A stretch of DNA of 40,003 bases from Bacteroidales bacterium (GTDB lineage: Bacteria; Bacteroidota; Bacteroidia; Bacteroidales; JAGONC01): contig JAQUQD010000022.1 in the NCBI GenBank assembly GCA_028716265.1, positions 1 through 40,003 of the forward strand. The letters run 5' to 3'. Below are positions 33,843-40,003 of the stretch, piece by piece. Under the pieces are notes generated by a model, which was given only the letters and a program-made list of their open reading frames with translations, did not search any database and was not told the origin of the DNA. Position 1 is the stretch's first letter. Every line of letters starts with the position of its first letter. The position numbers were made by a program, and so were the translations under genes.

Positions 33843-34932
33843 CCGACAGAAAATATAGTCTGATCAGTTCCTGTGCAGCTGCATACGCATTGATCTCTGA
33901 ATTTGCTATTTGATCTTCAATAGCTTTTAGCCTTTTCTTCACTGCCTCATTGTTATAAAAGTCATCAATGAGCTGTTCACTGATCGTACGGTAGAATGTT
34001 TGACGCAGCTGGTCGCTTCTTTTCTTGAAAAAGAATCCGTTGGCGCGTGTATGTTCAACATAGCTCGTCACGATCTCCCATATCTGGCTGATGCCCGTGT
34101 TCATCAGTGCGGAGCACAGTTCCACAGGAGGCGACCATCCGGATCCGGAAGGCGGCATGAGGTGGAGTGCGTTGCGGTATTCGGTGGCGGCCCGCTCGGC
34201 CCGCAAACGGTTATCCCCGTCGGCCTTGTTGATGATGATGGCGTCGGCCATCTCGATGATCCCCCGTTTGATGCCCTGCAGCTCGTCGCCTGCGCCCGGG
34301 ATCATCAGTAGCAGGAAGAAGTCGACCATGGAGTGGACCGCAGTTTCCGACTGCCCCACGCCGACGGTTTCGACAAAGATCGTATCGTACCCTGCTGTCT
34401 CGCACAGGATGATCGTTTCGTGCGTTTTACGAGCCACGCCTCCCAGTGAGCCTCCGGAGGGGGACGGCCGGATGAAGGCATTCGGGTCCACCGAGAGCTG
34501 TTCCATGCGGGTCTTATCGCCCAGTATGCTCCCTTTGGATCGCTGGCTGCTGGGATCGATGGCCAGGATCGCCAGTCTGCGGCCCTGTCCGGTAAGATAT
34601 TTTCCCAGAGCCTCAATGAACGTGCTTTTTCCTGCCCCTGGCACACCCGTAATGCCCACTCTTATGGAATGACCAGAGTACGGCAGGCAGTCGTTGATGA
34701 CTTGCTGGGCCAGCTGCAGGTGTTCGGGCAGGGAGCTTTCCACCAGGGTGATCGCTTTGCCCAGGGTGACACGGTTACTGGCCCGGATCCCTGCCACATA
34801 GTCCTCCAACTCCAGCTTGGTTTTAGAGATCTTCTTGAACTTGCTGACCGCCGAATCACTGACCTGCGGAGGTTGATCAATCCCCTTTTGGACGTGCAAT
34901 GCTGATTTATCTTTTAAATTCCGGTGGGCCAT
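33832..34932 (-). CDS. meaB: Methylmalonyl-CoA mutase-associated GTPase MeaB
   Basis: A G3E-family GTPase that protects and reloads adenosylcobalamin-dependent methylmalonyl-CoA mutase. Start set at ATG 34932 (366 residues), because an upstream in-frame GTG at 34950 lies in the -7 box. Motifs: P-loop GVPGAGKST (about 96-104), AIDPSS and GSILGDKTRM (switch I/Mg binding), VETVGVGQSE (Walker B, switch II), and the base-specificity motif NKAD. The C-terminal helical dimerisation arm is present. No mutase genes are in the window, but the gene implies a cobalamin-dependent propionate/succinate route in the organism. Its 3' end overlaps the convergent cNMP/AlbA_2 gene. Confidence 0.96.
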   Translation of the reverse strand: MAHRNLKDKSALHVQKGIDQPPQVSDSAVSKFKKISKTKLELEDYVAGIRASNRVTLGKAITLVESSLPEHLQLAQQVINDCLPYSGHSIRVGITGVPGAGKSTFIEALGKYLTGQGRRLAILAIDPSSQRSKGSILGDKTRMEQLSVDPNAFIRPSPSGGSLGGVARKTHETIILCETAGYDTIFVETVGVGQSETAVHSMVDFFLLLMIPGAGDELQGIKRGIIEMADAIIINKADGDNRLRAERAATEYRNALHLMPPSGSGWSPPVELCSALMNTGISQIWEIVTSYVEHTRANGFFFKKRSDQLRQTFYRTISEQLIDDFYNNEAVKKRLKAIEDQIANSEINAYAAAQELIRLYFLSVRE

Positions 34933-34949
34933 ATTGTGATATCTTCTCA

Positions 34950-34957
34950 CAAAAATA
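34950..34957 (-). promoter_or_regulatory. -7 box of meaB
   Basis: On the minus strand this reads TATTTTTG, an exact TAnnTTTG match. A start site near 34943 would give a leader of about 11 nt before the ATG at 34932. Confidence 0.55.
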
Positions 34958-35074
34958 GCACATCTGTCCGGATTCCCACTGCTTCTGCCCTAAAATCAAG
35001 CTCCTGCCAATCAACATTATCTATTTCTCCTCTCTCCTTTCTCCTTTTTCCTCTCTCCTATCAATTTTTATTTT

Positions 35075-35082
35075 TATCTTTG
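35075..35082 (+). promoter_or_regulatory. -7 box of tRNA-Lys
   Basis: TATCTTTG matches TAnnTTTG 11 bp before the mature tRNA start. A strongly pyrimidine-rich tract (CTCCTTT-type repeats, about 35030-35060) lies just upstream. Confidence 0.55.
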
Positions 35083-35093
35083 CACCCGTTTTT

Positions 35094-35166
35094 CTCTCCG
35101 TAGCTCAGCTGGCAGAGCAGATGACTCTTAATCATCGGGTCGTAGGTTCGAATCCTACCGGGGAGA
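35094..35166 (+). tRNA. tRNA-Lys (anticodon CTT)
   Basis: A complete 73-nt cloverleaf without encoded CCA. The acceptor stem is CTCTCCG / CGGGGAG (one T-G pair), the D stem GCTC/GAGC, the anticodon stem GATGA/TCATC around loop CTCTTAA (anticodon CTT, decoding AAG), and the T stem GTAGG/CCTAC with loop TTCGAAT. The discriminator base is A. Confidence 0.97.
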
Positions 35167-35177
35167 CCTGAAAATCA

Positions 35178-35212
35178 AACACTTACACGATAAAACGGGT
35201 AGGTGTTTTTTA
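35178..35212 (+). terminator. Intrinsic terminator after tRNA-Lys
   Basis: AACACTTAC pairs with GTAGGTGTT (one mismatch) across a 12-nt loop and runs into a T-tract at 35206-35211. It lies 11 bp past the tRNA 3' end. Confidence 0.65.
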
Positions 35213-35689
35213 TTACGCGCCAGGAACGTGCCAGGATTTGGGGAAAAAGTGTCGTTTTTGAAGTTACTTGGCAGGAATTCTTCTCTGCAAAAACTTCCTG
35301 TCATATTACAGGAACCCTTTTAATGTTTGCCGGCCTAAAAACATTATAACTGTGTATCCAGAAGAGATCCAGCTACCGAAACCTCCTGCTATTCGCCAAT
35401 AAGGATATTATGGTGTTTTATTGCCTGTTGAATTTTACTAAAATCAAACATAAATCACTAACCAGATTTTGTGTTATATTTATGGTGCGTTAATTTATCT
35501 TCAACTGGAGATCAAAAAGGACAATCATGCTTGCTGTAGATACCGTTACAAAAAGGGCGGTATCCATCAATGTATAAAAGATTAGGTTTTGGGAATTATA
35601 ACATCAATATACAATACAAAGGCCAGTAGGTTATGTATAATCAATTGGATGATGGATAAATTGAAAGTATATTCAATGAATTTACATAA
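35213..35689. other. Gene-poor AT-rich region between tRNA-Lys and the lipoprotein gene
   Basis: No gene is recognised. The sequence shifts from mixed to AT-rich composition at about 35330. Seen in it: a near direct repeat GCCAGGA twice (about 35219-35239), a perfect 7-bp hairpin TTCCTGT/ACAGGAA (35295-35314) and another GATACCG/CGGTATC (35539-35564). A perfect 12-bp palindrome CATAACGTTATG (35686-35697) lies at the cassette-like left boundary. No integrase remnant could be identified by reading all frames. Confidence 0.5.
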
Positions 35690-35706
35690 CGTTATGGGCA
35701 ACCATG
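35690..35706 (+). repeat. Left 17-bp inverted repeat, possible cassette boundary
   Basis: CGTTATGGGCAACCATG. Its reverse complement occurs with one mismatch at 37138-37154, so the pair brackets the AT-rich gene. The GTTA core resembles the R' side of an integron attC recombination site. Confidence 0.6.
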
Positions 35707-35752
35707 TTGAAGAACCAATAACTAAAAGAGAATAACTAAAAAAACAAGCAAA

Positions 35753-37135
35753 ATGAAGAGATATATTTCTTTCCTAATAGTTCTAAGTTTATTACTAGCA
35801 GTGTCTTGTAGAGAAGAATTTACACTTGACATACCATTTGAATTTACAGCCTCAAAAGGCGATTATGTTGATAAAATAGTTTTAGAATGGAATATACCAC
35901 CTAAAACTGAACAAATTGAAATATTTAGATTTGACTCATCTATTAATGATTATAAAAGCATTTGATTCTCAAATGGTTCAAGCTTTACTGATATAATAAG
36001 TTTTATTCCCAATGTCTATTATTATTATAAAATAAGGTCCCATAATTCATCCAAGGAATTAAGCGATTTTACGAATTATGATTATGGATATGTTTCTGAT
36101 TTCAATTCTCCAACGATCACTGAAATTGGATATGGTTCATCAGAAACATCTATTAATATTGTTTGGAACATTGTTAATGGCTCTGAAACATATACTATAT
36201 TTAAATCAGAGAATAATGTTGAATATAATGAATTAGGAACATCAGAATCAAATCAGTTTATAGACTCGGAAAACTTAATACCAGGCATAACTTATTACTA
36301 TAAAATTAAGGCATTTAATGAAAAACTTGGATTTTCAGAATTTAGCCAACCTGATAGTGGTTACATTCTCGAAAGCTATTCTTATACGAATTCATTTGGT
36401 TCATTTAATTATGGATATGGTATTGAATTTGACGAAAACAATAAAATCTATATTAGTGATGTTCACGGTGGAACTATAAAAGTATATAACCCTGACTATT
36501 CATTTAAAGAAGATCTGATTGCAACAGGAAAAACATTAAGAGGATTAAGTTGGTCAAATGATGGGAACTTATTAGCAGTAAATTCAGAAGAGGGGCGATT
36601 ATTAGAAATAGATAATTCTGGAAATATTATTTCAGATTTTAATGTATCAAATTCTTACATGCTTCGTGAAACTGTAACGGATAATGTTGGGAATATTTAT
36701 ATTACAGATGTACATAATAATGATATCGTGAAATTGAATTCTTCTGGAGAATTGATTATGACATGGAAAATGAAACAAGTTAATCAAGGTAGTTTTTTTT
36801 ATACAAGCGGATTAGAATTTATGGATAATAAAATAATTGTTAGTGGAGTAAATTCTAGTGATTATGTAGAAATATATGATACTGACGGTAATTTCTTAAA
36901 TCAATGGAGTTTCCCATATTCAGCTGGATATATGTCACAAGATGAATTTGGAAATCTTTATTTTGCTTGTTTTAATAACAAAGTAATAAAGACAGATAAG
37001 AACGGAAAAATACTAGCCTTCATTGGTAATGATAAATTACAGAGATGTGAATCTGTAAATGTAAATTCATCTGGTCTTGTATTTGCTTCAGATGAATACC
37101 AATCATCCCAGATACATGTATTTACAAAAAACTAA
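35753..37135 (+). pseudogene. FnIII / beta-propeller surface lipoprotein interrupted by one in-frame TGA
   Basis: One continuous frame of 460 codons from ATG 35753 to TAA 37133-37135, broken only by TGA at 35963-35965 (codon 71); I checked every codon between 35966 and 36658. A lipoprotein signal (lipobox AVSC, Cys19) is followed by two FnIII-like domains (about 24-115, with the stop inside, and 118-205). The C-terminal part (about 210-460) has repeats of the NHL/beta-propeller type (DENNKIYISDVHGG, DNVGNIYITDVHNN, DEFGNLYFACFNNK). Composition is about 30% G+C by eye, unlike the neighbours. Neighbouring genes use TGA as a normal stop, so recoding is unlikely. It could be a recent nonsense mutation, a sequencing error, or two products with a restart at ATG 36659. 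Confidence 0.8.
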
Positions 37136-37137
37136 AG

Positions 37138-37176
37138 CATGGCTGCCCATAACGAACGCGCAGCGCCCAGCGTTAG
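37138..37176 (+). repeat. Right inverted repeat with attC-like fold
   Basis: CATGGCTGCCCATAACG (37138-37154) begins 2 bp after the stop codon and is the inverse of the left repeat (16/17). It continues into a short dyad TAACG...CGTTA (37150-37175) around a CGC/GCG mini-stem. This layout (RYYYAAC-like, a small hairpin, then GTTA) is that of a very short integron attC, although the spacing is well below typical attC lengths and the R' bases are not the usual GTTRRRY. Confidence 0.45.
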
Positions 37177-37209
37177 TAATTATAAAAAGACAACGAAACA
37201 GGAATTATT

Positions 37210-37337
37210 TGGGAAAAACGGACAAACTGACCATCCTTTAACGGTTTAAACTGACCATTGTTATTTACCGATTACACCCTTCTCAGGGGTGGTCAGTTTG
37301 ATCCGTTTTGAGGTGGTCAGTTTATCCGTTTTTTCCA
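37210..37337. mobile_element. 128-bp MITE-like element with IS21-family-type ends
   Basis: It starts TGGGAAAAACGG and ends CCGTTTTTTCCA (11/12 inverted). Each end carries two internal copies of the word AAACTGACCA or its complement (left 37223-37257, right about 37289-37324), matching the multiple terminal repeats typical of IS21-like elements. Only about 30 bp separates the two ends and there is no istA/istB gene. No clear target-site duplication is visible. It is either a non-autonomous derivative or an internally deleted remnant. Confidence 0.72.
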
Positions 37338-37371
37338 TCTTTGATTAATCCGTACAATCTTGAATAGAGGC

Positions 37372-37806
37372 TTATTCCGGCTGAGGTTTATTTTCCACCA
37401 CTTTTCCCTTCAATGTGAGTTTGTGTTTCAGATTTTCACTAGTGATCACCGTAACGGTCTTTTGGAATGGCCCAAGAGTTCTGGCATTATAGATTGCTGA
37501 TACAGTGGATGATGCTCCTGGAAGGACTGGCTCTTTGCTGAAATCAGGAACCGTACATCCGCAGGAACTTTTAACACTAGTAATAAAGACCGGTTCACTG
37601 CTTATATTGCAGAATTCAAAAATGGCTTCTGCCGGAACGTTTATCGGCACTTCCCCCAGATCGATAACACTGACTACCCATTTTATTTTTGGATTCTGAT
37701 TGGCAGAAGTCATAGTCCCCGATGTTTGGTTTTCAATAAATTGTGCCTGAAGCGGCTGCCATCCTACAAATAAAATGGCAAGCATGGATACGATAAAGAT
37801 TTTCAT
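37372..37806 (-). CDS. Secreted DUF1573 domain protein
   Basis: A protein of 144 residues with a signal peptide (1-21, ending at LQAQ). One DUF1573 domain (about 38-137) has the family hallmark SSCGCTVPDFSKEPVLPG followed by a YNARTLGPFQKTVTV strand and an ITSENLKHKLTLKGKV end; it is an immunoglobulin-like (MSP/HYDIN-type) fold. Proteins of this family are very common in Bacteroidota and their function is mostly unknown. It is divergent from the histidine kinase gene, and its -7 box lies next to a helically phased binding-site array. It is therefore the best candidate in the window for control by that two-component system. Confidence 0.93.
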   Translation of the reverse strand: MKIFIVSMLAILFVGWQPLQAQFIENQTSGTMTSANQNPKIKWVVSVIDLGEVPINVPAEAIFEFCNISSEPVFITSVKSSCGCTVPDFSKEPVLPGASSTVSAIYNARTLGPFQKTVTVITSENLKHKLTLKGKVVENKPQPE

Positions 37807-37832
37807 GGTAATTTTTTTGATGATTGAATATG

Positions 37833-37840
37833 CAAATGTA
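37833..37840 (-). promoter_or_regulatory. -7 box of the DUF1573 gene
   Basis: On the minus strand this reads TACATTTG, an exact TAnnTTTG match, giving a leader of about 20 nt. No -33 TTTG is present at standard spacing; the phased TGTAAA array begins about 20 bp upstream instead, as in activator-dependent promoters. Confidence 0.6.
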
Positions 37841-37860
37841 ACCGTGCCATAATATTTACC

Positions 37861-37918
37861 TGTAAATCAAATGTAAATTGTTGTAAATGAAATGTAAAAT
37901 ATTGTTAAGGTTTGTAAA
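37861..37918. promoter_or_regulatory. Helically phased TGTAAA array, candidate OmpR-type regulator binding site
   Basis: TGTAAA occurs at 37861, 37872, 37882, 37893 and 37913, with TGTTAA at 37903. The spacings are 11, 10, 11, 10 and 10 bp, one per helical turn. Tandem direct half-sites at this spacing are how PhoB/OmpR-family dimers bind. The site lies between the DUF1573 gene and the histidine kinase/regulator genes. Confidence 0.7.
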
Positions 37919-37957
37919 ACGGTCTCCCCCATACTTTTTTTTCATATATTTACCTTC

Positions 37958-39220
37958 ATGAAGGCTAGTCGCATCCGTATTGCAGTATTGCTTGGATCGT
38001 TTTCAATTGTGACAATCATTCTGTTCCAGCTTAACTGGGTGTACAATACCTTTGATATCACTGAGAATCAATTTAATCAGCGTGTCAAGATCGCCCTGTA
38101 TGATGTTGCCGAACAAATGGCGCGTTTCAACCATTCCCAGATCCCGCGTGATCCTGTGAAGCAGATTACTTCCAATTATTTTGTGGTCAATCAGGAAGAC
38201 ATCATTGATCCGACCATACTTGAATATTTTTTAAAATCAGAATTTGATCAAAGCGATATCCGGATGGATTACGAATACGCGATCTATGACTGTGAAACCG
38301 AAGAAATGGTATATGGCAGATATATACCACAATCCCCGGGAGGTTCCACCAAAGTGACAAGGGCTCAGGATTTCCTGAAACAGGAAGGGCTGATTTATTA
38401 TTATGGTGTAATTTTCCCCGGTAAGAATATCTCGCTGCTGAAAAGCATGAATATCTGGATTATTTCTGGATTGATTATCATCACAGCTCTTTTGTTTTTT
38501 TCATATGCTATTTTTATCATCCTGCAGCAGAAAAAATTATCCGAAATTCAAAAGGACTTTATCAATAATATGACACATGAATTTAAAACACCGATATCCA
38601 CTATTGCCATTGCCTCCGAAGCCCTTGCTCAACCAGGGATCAGCCGGGATCCGCACCGTTTGTTTCAATATGCTTCGATCATAGGAGAACAGAATGACCG
38701 GCTGAAACAACAAATTGCAAAAATCCTGCAAATCGCCACTGTCGAAAAAAGTAGCATTAAACTTAAAATGGAGAAAATCGAAGTACGGGAAATGTTAGAG
38801 GAGGTTGTAAACAACATAAAAATTCACTATATCGATCAGACTTTATCCTTTACAGTAGAGCCCGAGCAGGAGCCGGTATATGTAATGGCCGATAAACTGC
38901 ATTTTTCTAATATTCTGTTCAATCTTATTGAAAATGCGATAAAATACGGTGGAAATCAAATTAAGCTATCGGTTGAGGCCTCACCGGAGATTGTCCGGGT
39001 GGTTGTTGAAGATAACGGACCTGGCATTGAACCCAAATACCTGGGTAAGATCTTTCAGAAGTTCTACAGAATCCCATCGCCGGAGCCTTTCAACATTAAA
39101 GGCTATGGGCTCGGATTATATTATGTAAAGAATCTTGTCAGTGCCCACAAATGGAAGATATGGGTAGAGAGCAAATTATCTGTGGGCTCTGGCTTCATTA
39201 TTCAGATCAAAAGAACATAA
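37958..39220 (+). CDS. Sensor histidine kinase, RprX-like
   Basis: A membrane kinase of 420 residues. Helix 1 at about 6-30, a periplasmic sensor domain of about 130 residues (31-165) and helix 2 at about 167-190 precede the HisKA domain, with phospho-acceptor His207 in NNMTHEFKTP. The ATPase domain has the N box (NLIENAIKYGG), EDNGPGI, FQKFYRI, GYGLGLYY and a GSGF-type end. Length and layout fit RprX of Bacteroides, paired with RprY. It lies 4 bp before the response regulator gene. What it senses is unknown; the periplasmic domain is not recognised. Confidence 0.92.
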   Translation: MKASRIRIAVLLGSFSIVTIILFQLNWVYNTFDITENQFNQRVKIALYDVAEQMARFNHSQIPRDPVKQITSNYFVVNQEDIIDPTILEYFLKSEFDQSDIRMDYEYAIYDCETEEMVYGRYIPQSPGGSTKVTRAQDFLKQEGLIYYYGVIFPGKNISLLKSMNIWIISGLIIITALLFFSYAIFIILQQKKLSEIQKDFINNMTHEFKTPISTIAIASEALAQPGISRDPHRLFQYASIIGEQNDRLKQQIAKILQIATVEKSSIKLKMEKIEVREMLEEVVNNIKIHYIDQTLSFTVEPEQEPVYVMADKLHFSNILFNLIENAIKYGGNQIKLSVEASPEIVRVVVEDNGPGIEPKYLGKIFQKFYRIPSPEPFNIKGYGLGLYYVKNLVSAHKWKIWVESKLSVGSGFIIQIKRT

Positions 39221-39224
39221 GTAT

Positions 39225-39917
39225 ATGGACAGACCACACGTTTTATACGTTGAGGATGATGTGGCACTGGGTTTTGTCACACGTGACAGCCTTGAACAAA
39301 AGGGATACAGAATCGTCCACGCAACAGACGCGGAACAGGCACTGGATTTCTTTAAATCAAAATCGTTTGATATTTGTATTATCGATGTGATGCTTCCAAA
39401 AATGGATGGATTTACTCTGGCCGTCAAAATCAGGGAACAAAACAAGCATATACCTATATTGTTTCTAACAGCGTTATCATTGAAAGAAGACCGTATCAAA
39501 GGTCTTAGCATTGGAGGTGATGATTATATCGTCAAGCCTTTTAGCATAGAGGAATTGATTCTTAAAATCGAAATCTTCATGAAGAGGAACAGAATTCATG
39601 GGATTGACTATCAAGCAAAAGAAGTGATCCAGCTTGCAGGTTATCGGTTTTTCCCAGATCGTATGCTCATTGAGTGGAAAGGAGAGAAGCAGGTACTTAC
39701 CTATAAGGAGTCGGAACTCCTGCGTTTTTTTATCGAGCATGCCAACAGGATCGTCAGGCGGGAGGAAATTCTTACTGCGGTCTGGGGTGATGATACGCTT
39801 TACCTGAGCCGGACGCTGGATGTATTTATCAGCAGGTTACGGAAGTACCTATCGAAAGACACGTCAATCGAACTTAAGAACGTTCATGGCATTGGATTCC
39901 GATTATCATTACTGTGA
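39225..39917 (+). CDS. OmpR/PhoB-family response regulator, RprY-like
   Basis: A protein of 230 residues. The receiver domain (about 4-118) has the acidic pair EDD at 10-12, phospho-acceptor Asp54 in IIDVMLPKMDG and the conserved Lys in VKPF. The winged-helix DNA-binding domain (about 133-230) has the OmpR pattern LTYKESELLRFFIEHANRIVRREEIL and the recognition-helix region SRTLDVFISRLRKYL. It starts 4 bp after the kinase gene. The phased TGTAAA array upstream of the operon is a fitting binding site, which suggests autoregulation plus control of the DUF1573 gene. Confidence 0.95.
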   Translation: MDRPHVLYVEDDVALGFVTRDSLEQKGYRIVHATDAEQALDFFKSKSFDICIIDVMLPKMDGFTLAVKIREQNKHIPILFLTALSLKEDRIKGLSIGGDDYIVKPFSIEELILKIEIFMKRNRIHGIDYQAKEVIQLAGYRFFPDRMLIEWKGEKQVLTYKESELLRFFIEHANRIVRREEILTAVWGDDTLYLSRTLDVFISRLRKYLSKDTSIELKNVHGIGFRLSLL

Positions 39918-40003
39918 ACACTTCAGACTATATTTCCCCTAAAATCAGGATAGTGAGTTAAGCTAGATTTGACTCAGACTGAGGTTAAATTTGGAGGATT
40001 AAA
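39918..40003. other. Window end, no gene recognised
   Basis: 86 bp after the response regulator stop. It contains a small dyad CTCAG/CTGAG near 39972-39982 but no T-tract, so no clear terminator. Confidence 0.4.

Noticed and set aside
35213..35689. A remnant tyrosine integrase gene next to tRNA-Lys
   Set aside because: Reading the frames gave no integrase motif (no R-H-R-Y context) and no long open frame.
35753..37135. TGA recoded as an amino acid (alternative code or selenocysteine)
   Set aside because: TGA is used as the normal stop in several neighbours, for example glnA and the lipoprotein gene at 26690, and no selenocysteine-type hairpin was evident after the codon.
37861..37918. The TGTAAA repeats as a CRISPR array
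   Set aside because: The units are only 6-7 bp with 4-5 bp between them; there are no spacers and no cas genes.

Overview
The window looks like a chromosomal segment of a Bacteroidota member, probably a free-living or environmental relative of the Bacteroidales. The evidence is two gingipain-family (C25) proteases with type IX secretion (T9SS) C-terminal sorting domains, several TAnnTTTG-type -7 boxes, no evident Shine-Dalgarno sites, a BlaI / M56-TonB pair, a DUF1573 protein and an RprXY-like two-component system. Most of the window is near 50% G+C by eye. The stretch at about 35.3-37.2 kb is strikingly AT-rich.

Region 1 (1-8.9 kb, minus strand) is an apparent extracellular proteolysis operon: two large C25 proteases followed by an M14 zinc carboxypeptidase cut by the window edge. 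Region 2 (8.9-15.8 kb) is housekeeping: a ROK-family sugar kinase-like protein and DNA polymerase I on the minus strand, PhoH2 (PIN + PhoH ATPase) on the plus strand, and an M28 / glutaminyl-cyclase-like lipoprotein on the minus strand. Region 3 (15.8-25.8 kb) has an NtrY-like kinase and NtrC-like sigma-54 activator on the minus strand, divergent from a four-gene plus-strand operon (HlyD-type adaptor, FtsX/MacB-like permease, LolD-like ATPase, second permease). A good sigma-54 (-24/-12) promoter and dyad sites lie between the two units, so the regulators probably drive this efflux or envelope system. Region 4 (25.8-27.8 kb, minus) holds three exported proteins of unknown role: a beta-barrel, a lipoprotein and a small secreted protein. 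Region 5 (28.1-29.9 kb) is a blaI/blaR-like sensor pair with two matched operators in the promoter and a third copy after the operon. Region 6 (30-35 kb) has glutamine synthetase, TerC, a cNMP-binding/AlbA_2 fusion protein and MeaB.

Region 7 (35.1-37.4 kb) is the accessory spot. A tRNA-Lys(CTT) is followed by an AT-rich gene coding for an FnIII/beta-propeller lipoprotein. That gene is interrupted by one in-frame TGA and bracketed by 17-bp inverted repeats that look like the two halves of an integron-type attC site. Next comes a 128-bp element with IS21-like ends and no transposase. Region 8 (37.4-40 kb) has a DUF1573 protein divergent from an RprXY-like histidine kinase and response regulator. 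Six TGTAAA-like half-sites, spaced 10-11 bp apart, lie between them.

A roughly 180-bp hairpin-forming repeat occurs twice, in the divergent polA/phoH and glnA/terC intergenic regions. No CRISPR array, rRNA or intact transposase or integrase gene was seen.
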